Source of the DNA: Isoetes taiwanensis
Lineage: Eukaryota; Streptophyta; Lycopodiopsida; Isoetales; Isoetaceae
Direction: 5' to 3'
Assembly: GCA_021234155.1 (NCBI GenBank)
Contig: JAJEKV010000082.1
Location: 82,986-146,985, forward strand
DNA length: 64,000 nucleotides
Shown here piece after piece: positions 31,557-42,662 of the stretch (its first letter is position 1; every line of letters begins with the position of its first letter). The notes below the pieces were generated by a model, which saw nothing but the letters and a program-made list of their open reading frames with translations, was not told where the DNA came from and made no database searches. Made by a program: the position numbers and the translations under genes.

Positions 31557-32096
31557 ATGGCAGCTCCCGTTCCAGAATGGTTGAAGACCTTGGTGCAGCT
31601 GCATTACGAGCCAGGTGGTGGGGAGAGGAGGAATTGGTTTTGCATGCAATGCAATGTGCCGGAATTGATGAGCGAGAGGGAGTTGACTGCTGGTGGGCAC
31701 TATAAACATTTCCGTGTCAAATTTTGGAGGTATTCCAACGAAGAAGACTGTGTTCATTGCAGTGAGTTGAAGGCATTTCCTGTTCCTTTTCCTCAGATCG
31801 AGTATGTGGACAACAGATCACTGAAGGAGCACTCAATTTACTTTGTCCATACAAGAATCGGAGGAAAAAAGACCAAAACTAATTTAAACAGATGCGCTAT
31901 ATGCGGTTTTTTGTGCCCAGATCACATTTACTGCAGTTTGCAATGTCTAGTAGCAGCAGGGGGGGCTGTGCCAGAAGCCAGCGCACAGCAGAATTTAATT
32001 CAGAGTTTGGAATGTCTAGTAGCAGCAGAGCGCTCACAAGCTGAAGGACAGACTGCAGCACCGGAAGAATCAAATGAGCAGGAAGCCCAATCCTAA
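31557..32096 (+). CDS. PLATZ-like zinc-binding transcription factor
   Basis: PLATZ proteins bind A/T-rich DNA in the plant nucleus through two zinc-binding regions. From the ATG at 31557 the protein is 179 residues and starts MAAPVPEWLKTL, matching the WLxxL opening of the family. Next come FCMQC, then H-rich HYKHFRVKFWRY (family: HRxxQVRRY), DCVHC, a central block with IEYVDNRSLKEHSIYFVHTR (PLATZ: INSAKVVFLxxRPQ region), and the closing pair CAICGF ... YCSLQCLV. The frame is open for a further 50 codons upstream, but the ATG fits the domain start. The last zinc motif is partly duplicated (SLQCLVAA, then SLECLVAA 23 residues later), followed by an acidic Glu-rich tail. It has no introns, unlike most PLATZ genes I know. 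It could be a functional divergent copy or a retrocopy. Confidence 0.75.
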   Translation: MAAPVPEWLKTLVQLHYEPGGGERRNWFCMQCNVPELMSERELTAGGHYKHFRVKFWRYSNEEDCVHCSELKAFPVPFPQIEYVDNRSLKEHSIYFVHTRIGGKKTKTNLNRCAICGFLCPDHIYCSLQCLVAAGGAVPEASAQQNLIQSLECLVAAERSQAEGQTAAPEESNEQEAQS

Positions 32097-34493
32097 ATAA
32101 ACGAGGAACCATTACTTTTCTGCTGTATTTTAATTTCCGCTCTGTTTTTCCTTGCTTTTATTGTAGCAGAAGTGCAGTTTTTGGAATTTATATGTTCTCT
32201 TACTTATTACACTGGTTTATCTCTGCCAATTTATATGTCCATTTTGTTTTTCCATTTTGATGGTTTATTACTGGATTTATTTTATCAATTTTGGAGTATG
32301 GGTTTTTACTGGATACCTGGAATACATTCAACGAACTGATTTGATGATGCATATAACTGGTCTGATTTGATGGATTTTGATGCACATCACTGGTCTGATT
32401 GTGCTCTGCTGCTTCTGAAAAAATACAAGAGTTTAGATTCCTATATTATCTCATTTTCTTCTCTGCAACACAGTCTGGTGCTTCTGAAAAGACACAACAC
32501 AAGAGTTTGGATTCCATGTCTCATTTTCTTCTCTATTATGTGATAAGAACGATTCTTTATTTGTTTTTGTTCTTTGTTCTTGTCTGTAATGTCTGTCAGA
32601 ATTATTTTACCAAAAAGAACATTGGAATGAGAGGCAACAAGTTCTTCTCTCTTGGGAAGTTTGCTCTGACTGACTACGGGATAAGCCTAAACTAGAAAAT
32701 CTTGTAAATGTTGTAAATTAATAATCTTGTAATTTTGTAATCTAGTGGAAGCTTTGTAGATCGGAAGACTATAATTGGAAGCTCTGGGATCAGAAGCTCT
32801 GAGATCGGAACTTCGGAAGACAGAGGAGAAACTATTTGGCCGTACTCTGTAGATGTAGAAGTCCCTGCTCTGTCTATTCCCAATAGAACTTAGTCCCTGA
32901 TCTAGACAGATCAAGTGTTTTTTCTGGGTTCCATCATCAGGGGCTGGCTTTGTGATTCCTTCGTGTGATAAGAAACACTCTGTTTCGTGTCTGAATTTTG
33001 AAAAAAAATCAGCTGTGTGGAGCAATAATGTGGCCGAAATCACAAATCGTTTATATGGTGTTCCGCTGCAAGCTTAAGCCACGCTCCTTAAGGCATACCA
33101 TAGCAAGATCGGCGATCACAGGGCTCTAGCCGCTTCTTCTATTCTATTCTATTCTATTCTTCTAAAATGTTTCAGTAAGAAATGAGGTTTCCACAGAGGA
33201 AACCCCTGTTAGGGCCGGGCCTTGTTAATTCCGGCAGGCTTGTCGCTAAGCAATAGAGCAAGATCGATTTGCAGCCAAGCCTGGACTGATTCTTCTGTTT
33301 CTTGTGTGTTTGTTTAGGGTACGTGTGGCTCTGCTGTCGGTGTTGCTCTGTTTTCTGTTGTGCCTGTCCGGAGATCAAAAAAAAAAAAAAAAAAAAAGGG
33401 TTGAATTGGACTTTGTCCTACTAGTTTTTAAGGAGGAGGACTTTGTCCTACTCGTTTTAAGTGGAGGAGGATTTTATTTCATGTTATTTATCTCTTATCT
33501 CAATATACATAGAAATTCTTTTTTTTAAATATTTGGCGAACAAAAGGGTTAATTACCTTTGCGTTTTAATAAAATAAATAAAATCAACTTTTTTTTTTTT
33601 ACTTTAGAACCATCATTCAATTAAATTGGGATTATGTCTATTCCAAAATCGCGCCGTATAAGCTATTTATTGACCATTATATTGAATTAACCACACTTTT
33701 TTGCGAAGTTCATTTTCGGGCTAGGAAGATGCATTTTATGTTGAAATGCAAGGGCATCCAAATATTAGGTCCAAATGACCCATATTATGAAAGAATGTTG
33801 GCAATATAAAAAGTAGGAAATTGCTTATTAATTGTACAATCGCAGAAGCGACAACGAAATCTAAACATTGAAATTGTAGTGTTTCTGAATAAATAACAAC
33901 AAACAAGTTGCTTTCTGAGAGATTTTCAAAGGGTCAAATCGTGGCGTGGGCGATTTTATTTTCATAAATAACGTATTATAGTGGAACATAAACTTTAAAA
34001 ACTAATCGAATCATCGTCGGTCGCTATTGCGGCGATCTTTGAGATCTTTTCGATCATGAACAAACCATGCTCTGGATTCCATATAAGATGGATTACAACA
34101 TCAAAGGGATCGGGATAAGCGGGCCGGGATTCATAACGACATCAAGCCGATCCACGAAGTTCTATTTCTAGCTCGCGGCACTGCAGAGAGATGCGTGGTT
34201 CATCTGGCGGTAATAGAATGTGCCATAATAACAAAGCGGCGGCGAGCCGCCGATGGTTTGCCAATTTCATGCATACGTATTTATAGACACCTAAATTATT
34301 GTGGTATATACATACAAATTATTGCAAGTATAGCAAACCATACCGTAATATAAAAAGAACAATACGCATTACCGCAGAACCAATAATCTTTGATATAAGA
34401 ACACAATATATATTCGAAAGAGTTTGGTGTAAAGTATATTTCATATTCAAAACTTATTGGAAAGTGTATTTCCTGTATACATATATATATATA
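32097..34493. other. Intergenic with simple repeats
   Basis: Presumed 3' flank of the PLATZ-like gene, then A/T-rich DNA. Two similar blocks (ctggtgcttctgaaaa ... caagagtttggattc) occur at about 32405 and 32475. Simple repeats: (TATTC)n at about 33137-33163, and an A run of about 22 at 33378-33399. No gene is recognised. After 33400 the word ggactttgtcctactcgtttt is repeated twice and recurs at about 52907. Confidence 0.5.
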
Positions 34494-35165
34494 TCAAAAA
34501 GTTCCCTTTCTAGAGCGATCTTCTCTAGGTCCTGTCAATTTCCCTGTCCAGATTAAGTTGCGGGTATAGTGTTTGTATCTCTTGACCTTTTTCTGTAGAT
34601 ATTTAGGTGCAAGATCTTGACAAAGCGAAGCGGGGAAGTCATCTTTTTCAAAATCCTCGGGATGATAGGATGGTGGATTTAGTATTTGTGGTGATTGAAG
34701 CAACACTTCAAAGGCGTCATCATCAACTATAATGATGTCTTCCTTCTCACGAGAGCCCAAGTCATCCATCATGTCGCTCAAGCATTTCACAAATATTTTT
34801 TTTACTGTAGGATCCTTTGGGTTATTGAATGACTTACATTTGCTCTCGATCCCAAGCGGATGCCCAATCTCTATGTAACTCGGGAACTACTCTCAAAACT
34901 TCTGTATATTTCTATTCTCCATCGACGACCAAATTACTGCTTGAAATAAAAAAAAGCTTGGTCTAACATCTCCTTTGAATCTGGTAGCGGATATACCCAT
35001 TTCGTATATGTCTCAAATGGTTTACTGTGCATACCATGATAAAGGAAATTGTGCTTTAGGTAACGTTTTTGCGAGCACTCCATTCAAATCGAACACGAAT
35101 TTTGGAGGCGGATTAGATGCGTAATAATAAAGCACACACTTGTGAGACAAGGAAAAAGAAAAATT

Positions 35166-35272
35166 GAAATCGCGCTTGGCGCGATTTTCAATCTGTTGGA
35201 ATAATTGAAATCGCGCTGGTAGCGATTTTCAAGTCTGTTTGAAGAATTGAAATCGCGCTGGTAGCGATTTTT
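35166..35272. repeat. AAATCGC/GCGATTT hairpin motif, cluster 1 (three copies)
   Basis: Three copies of a 24-bp motif, gaaatcgcg-ctggta-gcgattttc or close, lie at 35166-35189, 35207-35230 and 35249-35272. Arms AAATCGC and GCGATTT are inverted complements. They fall in what looks like an intron of the minus-strand relic. Confidence 0.85.
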
Positions 35273-37319
35273 TCATTATTTGAATAACATACCTTTACGG
35301 TTCTGTTCAACATCGCAATGATGAGCTTACTCTCGGTTTGTCTTGATGCGCCCGGAAGTGTCGACCACATCTTAGTGTTTGAACTATGGTTGATACTTCA
35401 TTACTCTTTATGCTAACGACTCGAGCTTTCCGAATCCCTTTGTATCATCAAGGATTTTGTCTTCTTCGTTTTTGCGTTACCTACATCCACTACGGCCGGA
35501 TTTTCCAATGTGATTGGAAGGATAGGCACGCGCTCTCGCCGCATAGTTAACATTTGTTGCTTGTCGATATCCTTCTTTATGCCCTCTATATGCTTTCTCA
35601 TTTCTTCCCGCTCTGCGGCCCGGTCTGCGGGTAAAATTTGGACTTAAATTTGGAAGCTTTATTTTTGCACTACCTAGCGGACCCCTAGGTGCCACCTCTA
35701 GCACTTTCTCGAAAAAATATCGAGGAAGTCCTTGGCTTGACCATCGGAGACCACACTTTGGCATTTCCTAGCTAGCCAGGGCTTCCCTTGAGCATAACCT
35801 CCAACATGAAACTCCCAACCGTAGACTCTAGCAGGCGGAAGGCTTCAATCGAGAGAAAACTCGAAGGGCCAAAGAAAACCCGTACTTATTCAGCCTCCCT
35901 TATGCGCCCGTGGTAGCTCATACTTGATTGGTGAATTAAGGGCGAGGGTCGACCCAGTTTTCTTCTTCCTCTTCCTCTTCCTCTTCGTCCGGGTCCACAT
36001 CCACATCTGCGGTCCCTTTCCCTTTGTCTTACATGAATTGGATTCGACATAAAAACATTCTTCAATAGGGGTTCATCTAGCCGATAGCTTTGCCAAGCAA
36101 TCTTCTCACCTTACGGTTTCCCCTTGAGTCTTTCATATTCTTTATCATCCATAATGGCTATCATAAGGACTAGCACATGTGAGATCTTACTTTCGGTACT
36201 AAACTCACTATCTTTGTTTTCATCTATCATTCTTGCTTGCCTCATCACTTTAATGCATTCGACATCATTTGCGGCGGCTAGTGCATATGCGTAGGAAATG
36301 TCGGAGTGGCAAACTATCCACGATAGTATAATGCATCTCGATCGTCAAACCTTTGCATGTGTTGAAGAAGTCTTTGTAATCATCCTGTGTCCATCTCGTG
36401 CCCGCGGCTATCAAGAACAAATAGAGTGATGTCGGTTGGCCCTTCACCTACCTACGGCATGGCACACTTATAACCCGGTGGACACCTTATAGAAAAAAAA
36501 GAGACTCGATCTCTTTGCCGTCTTCTTCACCAAAGCAACTTTTCTTTTTAGGTCGGGGGCCTTAACTTTCGTGTGAATCCCCTTAAGAGTTGCCACATTC
36601 TTAGCCTTTTCTTTGCTTCACAAAATCTTTTGACCAAAATACATATTTCTTAATGTCATCATTAGAACGTTGTACTTTTGCATTAAGCCTATCTCGATAA
36701 CATCATGTCTCACGAGAGCCTTTGCGGTTCTTCACTGCTTGACTTTTTTCGGGACTTTCATATTCTTTATCGATTCGCATGCATCTTGAAAGATGTCAAG
36801 TGCTTTTTCGCAGGCGTTTTCTTGTAGATAACTTCCTTTTACGATGCAACTATCTAGAGCGATTAATTAGTGCATCATCCAATCCTTGTGCCTTTCTCAT
36901 TTACGTGATACCTATATCAAAAATAGGCGTATCTTGCGGAGGAAACCTGCCATCTGAATCGGCAACTTCTTTTTCGGAATAGGCGTCCCAAAATTCGTTC
37001 CACTTTTCCCATACAGTGGAGGAAGAAAAAATAATCTTGCGGGCATCCTTTGGCACCGTTTGCTCTTACGTGCCCGGCTTGTGCATCCCATCTTTTTTCT
37101 TCTTTGATCTAGTGGCCTTGTTCTTGTCTGTATTATGGTTTTGTACGGTGTCCTTTCTAGTAATTTGAATTGGCACTCTTAGATTGCCCTTATGCAGTCG
37201 GCATTGGTTTTCCATATTGATCCATTGGTTCTGGCGTGCGCAAGCTGCTCCACATACTGATTTGCAAAATATGGGCGTTAGATAAAAAAATAAGCAGTTC
37301 GTGAAAGTAACAATATAAA

Positions 37320-37524
37320 AGCAGCGCGGTGGCGTTTTACCGTTAATCGCGTATTTACAAAAAGCGCGCTGGCGATTTCTTCATGATGAAAATTCGCGCC
37401 CGGGCTCGTTTCTTGTAAATCCGTCACACAAATAACAACATAAAAAGCGCCCGGTGGCGTTTTTGCTAATCATGTATTTAGAAAATGCAGACCATATAAA
37501 GAAATCGCGCCCGGTGGCGTTTCT
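37320..37524. repeat. AAATCGC-type hairpin motif, cluster 2 (four copies)
   Basis: Related copies at about 37322-37338, 37359-37379, 37442-37464 and 37501-37524, with centre cgcccggtgg or cgcgctgg and arms drifting between aaatcgc and aaaagc. This cluster also lies between exon-like blocks. Confidence 0.75.
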
Positions 37525-38719
37525 TTAAATCGTGATGATTAAAAGCTGGCGCTGATTAAAACGCATATGTGTGGAACATAAAATACCTTTTATGCAGGGA
37601 ATGTCTTTCCCATGTCATTGATGAGCGCTGATTTCGGCTAATTCAACTGCTTTGTTGTGGAGCCACCGAGAATCGGCAATTTACATTGAATCTGATCTAT
37701 AGAATAAGCGATTTCCGTTTTTTGTGCTTAGTGATCAAAACCTTCGCGCCTCGAATCTTTGGCCATCTATTATCATGAAGTGAATATCGAGGTTGCGGTT
37801 AAATCTTCTAGTTTATTCCATATCAACACCTTCTTAGTCTTCATATCAAAAGGCACCACATCTGCAGAGCATTGCTTTTGTCACGGGTTTTCTATCATCT
37901 TTGTCGACTATTTCCATTGCGTCTTTGCTTGTCAAATCTTCTGGCGACAAACATAGCCCGTGGACACGAAAAGCACTGTCGACATGGATAGGATCGCGTG
38001 AAGCTAAGGCCCGGTGGATACTTGTCGACATATTTCTTGAGTTTGCTCATGGCCTCTAAGCTGTCTCGCCTTGTCATCATCACTAGTCATATCTGTAATG
38101 CCTAGAGCGTCCCGGTGTTTCCACGGCTCTAGAACTTGCATCTTCCTTCTCTTTTTAAAGCTTGTAAAGTCTGGACTAGGTGGTGACCTTATCTTGATTG
38201 CTCTTCTCACGGTGAGAGACCTTCACATATTTTTTGGTGTCAATAGATCACCACGACCAACCAAATTTGAAGAGGTTATCTGCGGCCTCATCCGTTCTTA
38301 GGGCGAGTCTCTTTAAAGGAACCTTAACTGCGATAATTTAACTTCTTCAATACTTTTTATTTTTTCGACCCGCTTCAAGTGTCTGGAGCAGTAAGAATCG
38401 TCTGTTCTTCGCATGTGATCGAGAATACCTTGTTTCTTCATTTGATCTGTTTCCTTAACTCTAGACATGAAAATCAGATCTGTCTTTCCGCTAGTCTTGA
38501 AGATCTCCACATACCATTGAGCCCTACGGTAGATCTTCTTACGGACATGGAGGCTCTACGAGGCCTTCATTATTTCGATAAATATCGTCAATGGTCTAGC
38601 GTGTGCCAAATCTGCTGGCCCGATACATCTTCATCCGTTCTTGGTTTTTTAAATGCGGATGTCCCTGGACCACTGTCTGAGATGTTCTTGCTTTTCTTTT
38701 CACATTTTTAGAAGATCAC

Positions 38720-40320
38720 GAAAGTTACAATCATGTGGTGAGTAATGAAATCAGCGGAAGCGTTTTCATAAACATATACTTTCAAAAACATAAATTGTAC
38801 CGCGAGGGAAAGTAGCGAGACAACCAAAACCACTCATAATTATAAATCATGCGAAGTAGCGTTCTTAGAGGGACCCTCTGGACACTTCTCTTTTTATAAG
38901 AGACATACTAGGCTACAAAAAGACTTGTCAAAAGAAGCTGGAGAATCTGACAGTAAAGACTTCCACGGTCTACATTATACAAAATGGATAATTGTTCCAA
39001 CAAAAACATATCGGAGTAAAGGAGAAGATTATAACAAAAACACACAAAACAAGGTAGTAGAAAGCGATAGAAATGACGAGAAACAATATGAAAGGTAGAC
39101 AATACGACGAGACACTTGGGAGACACGGATACGAGAGAGACACACAAAGGTAGACAATACCACGGAGAAAAACATCCTAGAAACCTAACAATAAAAAGAG
39201 AACCACGAGAAATCAATTACAAAACAAAAAGCGGATCAATTACGAGGCTTGTTGGATCAAAACTTTACGCTTGTTCAGTGACCTCGGGCTTAGGATTTGT
39301 GCTTTGCTGTCGCCCACCTCTACGGGCCGCCTCGGCGGCGGCGAGATCCTCTAGGCGCCATAGAGGCGCAAGTGCGGATAGTAAGAGGCTGGGGTTTTGG
39401 TTTAAACTTATATGTATCGTTCATAATCTAGGCGTCGATTTACAACCGTAAATTCAAAATTAGCGTCCTTTTAAATTTATACGCCTTAATTAACCGCCCG
39501 TCCAGCTCATTTACAAATTTAAATTGTGTTTTTCTTTTTAGTGCAATTTCAAGATAACAATTAATTATTAATTTCAAAAGCATATGTGGCAATCTACTAC
39601 CACCTAATCGGCCACCTACTATCGAGGGCCCAAGATCATTCCTAGTATCAGGCGCCCAAGAACAATCGACTATCGGGCGCCCAAGATCCGTTCGATCCCA
39701 TTCGATCGATCGAGCCGCCTTCAATCCATTCGATCGAGCGCCTTCAATTCCCATTCGATGTACGCTGAACTATGGTGAATTCGAATGCATTCTCTTGTTC
39801 TCAATTTTAAGTCCTCTATTTTTTACAATGCATTACGGTTCTTTATCGATTAATTAGGAGAAGAATGCTATCTTTTAACAAACAAACTTGAAGCGCAGAG
39901 TAGGATTGTGTAAAATCGAAGATTTGAATCAAGTTCTATGTGTCATGGTGTTCCTCTTGGAACAAGTTTACATAAGATTTCTATTCTAAGCTGCAATTAT
40001 GAAGATGAGGCTCTTCCAAGAAGACATCCGGTGGCGTCTGGTTGGTGAAAGCGTGGGCACATTTGTAGCATGGCCAAAAGAGCGTGAAAAAGGTATGTAT
40101 ATTTGGATATTCAAAAAAAAGAATATATCATATCATCTGCGTGATGTTGTGAACTTTGTATTCTTTGATGCTCTTTAGCTTGATCATATCAACCCCATGA
40201 AACTACACATTAATGAAAATATGTAGTTTCTTGGGGTTAGTCCTCTTGGCTGGAGGGCATCCACGAGATTCAATGTTTTCGACATTGCATAAAAAAAAAA
40301 TAAACTAATGACGAGAAAAG
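38720..40320. other. No clear gene
   Basis: Between exon-like blocks. It includes a gatcgatcg-rich patch at about 39600-39760 (repeats of cgggcgcccaagatc and ccattcgatcgatcg). Frames on both strands lack recognisable domains. Confidence 0.4.
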
Positions 40321-40329
40321 TATAGTGCA

Positions 40330-40990
40330 AAATTGCGCGGTAGCAGTTTGTATTCATATTCAAAAAGTTATGTACATTTCTTCTTCTCCAAAAATCGCCC
40401 GGTAGCGAATTCTTTCTATCTCTACAATATGTCGAGACAGGCCCACTTCATCTGCCCAATCCCCAAAGAAGTCCCACGAACCACCACGATATGGCGGGAT
40501 CCTCATCTTTCACGAGGATGTCGAGTCTCCAAACGAGTGTTGTATCGATCCACGATACTATAAATCAAATCCTTGTACTTATTTGTTGGCATGAGCCTTA
40601 CTAAGAGCATGAGGAGTCCGATATGTCCATAGAATGCGATGGAAGTGTACCCATTTTGATCTGGTTTGTCTAATGGATTCTCCAACTCTCTTTGAGCGTT
40701 TTGAGCGACACACTCAAGTAATATCTTGTATGCCGGGGTCGAGTTGATGGTCGTCGGGGAACTAGAACCGGCCGGTGTATTTGAACCGGCCGGTGTCCAT
40801 GCATAAGGAAAATCCATGGCACTAGAGCGAGAAAGTAATTAGCACGAGATCTATTTCACCGCAGCGCTGGCGCGATTTGTATAGAGCCGTATGAAATTGA
40901 AATGCCAAACTAAAAAGCGCTTTGGCGATTTGGTTAACCTAGTGGAAGCGTAACCCAAAAATGGAAAATGCCAAAAGCGCGATTTCTCCC
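40330..40990. repeat. AAATCGC-type hairpin motif, cluster 3 (about five copies)
   Basis: Copies at about 40330-40350 (attgcgcggtagcagt), 40391-40410 (aaaatcgcccggtagcga), 40861-40880, 40912-40932 (aaaagcgctttggcgattt) and a half copy near 40973. They flank the presumed first exon at 40503-40817 on both sides. Confidence 0.65.
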
Positions 40991-41099
40991 ATTCAACATA
41001 TTATTCTAACAAAATGCATAATGCGAGAATGCGAGAATCACGAGAATTCAAAATATAAAGCGATTATTAGTTCATTGTTTAGTTCATTGTTTTAGTTCA

Positions 41100-41420
41100 T
41101 TATTTAGAGGCGGATAGAGGAAGAGCTAGTGAAGATCTATGATCTATGATCATAGATCATAGATCATAGAGCAAGATCATAGAAGCGGATATGATCTATG
41201 ATCATTATTTCACCAATTATGATCATTATTTACTTGAATTATGATCATTAATTAGAAACAGGATAGAGGAAGAGCTCGTGAAATAGAATAACTTCATTAT
41301 TTTAGATCATTAATTAGAGCAGGATAGAGGAAGAGCTAGTGAAATAGAATAAGAAAAGCGGATCATATAGGCAAGATCCGCGAGAACAAGATCATAGAAG
41401 CGGGATATTACGATTCATGT
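41100..41420. repeat. GATCATAG palindromic simple repeat
   Basis: Around 41138-41215 the words gatctatgatcatagatcat repeat in both orientations, making a dense self-complementary stretch. The phrase gataggaagagctagtgaa-like occurs at about 41108, 41262 and 41322, so a longer diverged tandem repeat of roughly 60-150 bp underlies it. Confidence 0.65.
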
Positions 41421-42199
41421 AAAAGTAAGCGATTAGCTGATTAAATTAAGCGTGGTAAATATCTTGATGCATGTAAAATAACATGCTTTACGTAAAATAA
41501 CTAAAAAGAATGAGAGATACTAACCTATTTGTGTTACGTACCTATTTATGTAAAGAATGAGAGATACTAACCTATTTGTGGTAAAGAATTGAGCCTCGAC
41601 TTGAGCGAAACCAAAAGATCGAAAACCAATAGCGGATGATTTGATTCGAGATGATTTGAGCCTTAAAGCCCGAGAAAAATCTTTAACACAAAAAGCGAGA
41701 TGATTTGGAGGCCAGGAAGCTTTAACACAAAAACCAAAGTCAAAGGCGAAAAACCAAAAAAACCAAAAAGCCTACAAACCTTTGGCCGAAAACACCTTTG
41801 GGCGAAAACCCTAAAATGAGATGATTGTAGAAGTAGAAAAGCTCGAAAAGCCGAGGAGTTTAAAGCATATAGAAGCGAGTTTAAAGCATATAGAAGAAAA
41901 ACCACGTTCGAAGCATATAGAAGTGATTGAAGCGCCCACGAGAGATTGAAGCGGTGCATGCAAAGATTGAAGCGCCCGAGATTGAAGCGCGATTGCATGC
42001 AAATATTGGCGAAGATAGTTCAGCGGCGGATAGATCAGCGAAGCGATTCGAAGATTCAGCGAAGCGATTCAGCGAAGTTGAGCGCCGAGTTGAAGTTGAA
42101 TGAGAGAGCAGAAAAAGCTGGAAAAGTTGGAAAGGATTGTGAACTGGAAATAATAAGCTGCTTTAAAAATTTCGTCAGCGCCATAATAAGCTACCCATG

Positions 42200-42600
42200 A
42201 ACATTTATTGCAAGGGTTATATAAGTTATAAGATTTAAGGTTAATGAATTTGAAGATTTAAGGTTAAAGGTTAATATAAGATTTAGGTTTATATAAGATT
42301 TAAGATTTAAAGGTTTATATAAGATTTAAGATTTAAAGGTTAATATAAGATTTAAGATTTAAGGTTTATGAATTTGAATTTAGAAGTTTTAAGTTTTAAA
42401 AGTTTTTAGGCTAAGGTTATATTTATTGAAGGTTAGAAGTTTTAACCTTACAACTTCTAACCTTAAAAGTGCTAACCTAAAGCCTTAAAGTTGTTTTAAG
42501 GTTACAACATTAAAGGTTATTACAAGTTACTATATTATAGGTTAACTTATTATTATTATAGATTAAGTTATTATAGGTTATTATTTAAGGTTAACTTTCA
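42200..42600. repeat. A/T-rich tandem repeat (aagatttaaggttaatat)
   Basis: The words aagatttaag, ggttaatata and ggtttatat alternate about six times between 42225 and 42375, then decay into taacctt/aaggtta words with local inverted symmetry up to 42600. Confidence 0.7.
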
Positions 42601-42662
42601 TTTAAGAACATGTTAGGGAGATGTTATTTGGATATGCTAACTTACTATAGGTTTTATTCATT

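Larger units (their letters stand above)
34494..40817 (-). pseudogene. Unrecognised, probably multi-exon decayed gene
   Basis: Several minus-strand blocks read like protein exons. Examples are 40503-40817 (starts MDFPYAWTPAGS, plausible first exon), about 37260 back to 36900 (YVEQLAHARTNG after a ttgcaaatcag acceptor), 36265-36447 (RWTQDDYKDFFNTCKGLTI), 35405-35764 (two frames; KHIEGIKKDIDKQQ) and 34494-34790 (acidic, then KKVKRYKHYTR). A donor-like AAAG|gtatgttatt at about 35292 precedes an intron-like stretch. Frames break often. I recognise no family: it could be a second gene of the transposon relic to its right, or a decayed host gene. The join order is inferred from position only. Confidence 0.35.

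Noticed and set aside
39440-39754. Minus frame rich in gatcgatcg-derived residues
   Set aside because: It follows short DNA repeats and shows no homology; not called as a gene.
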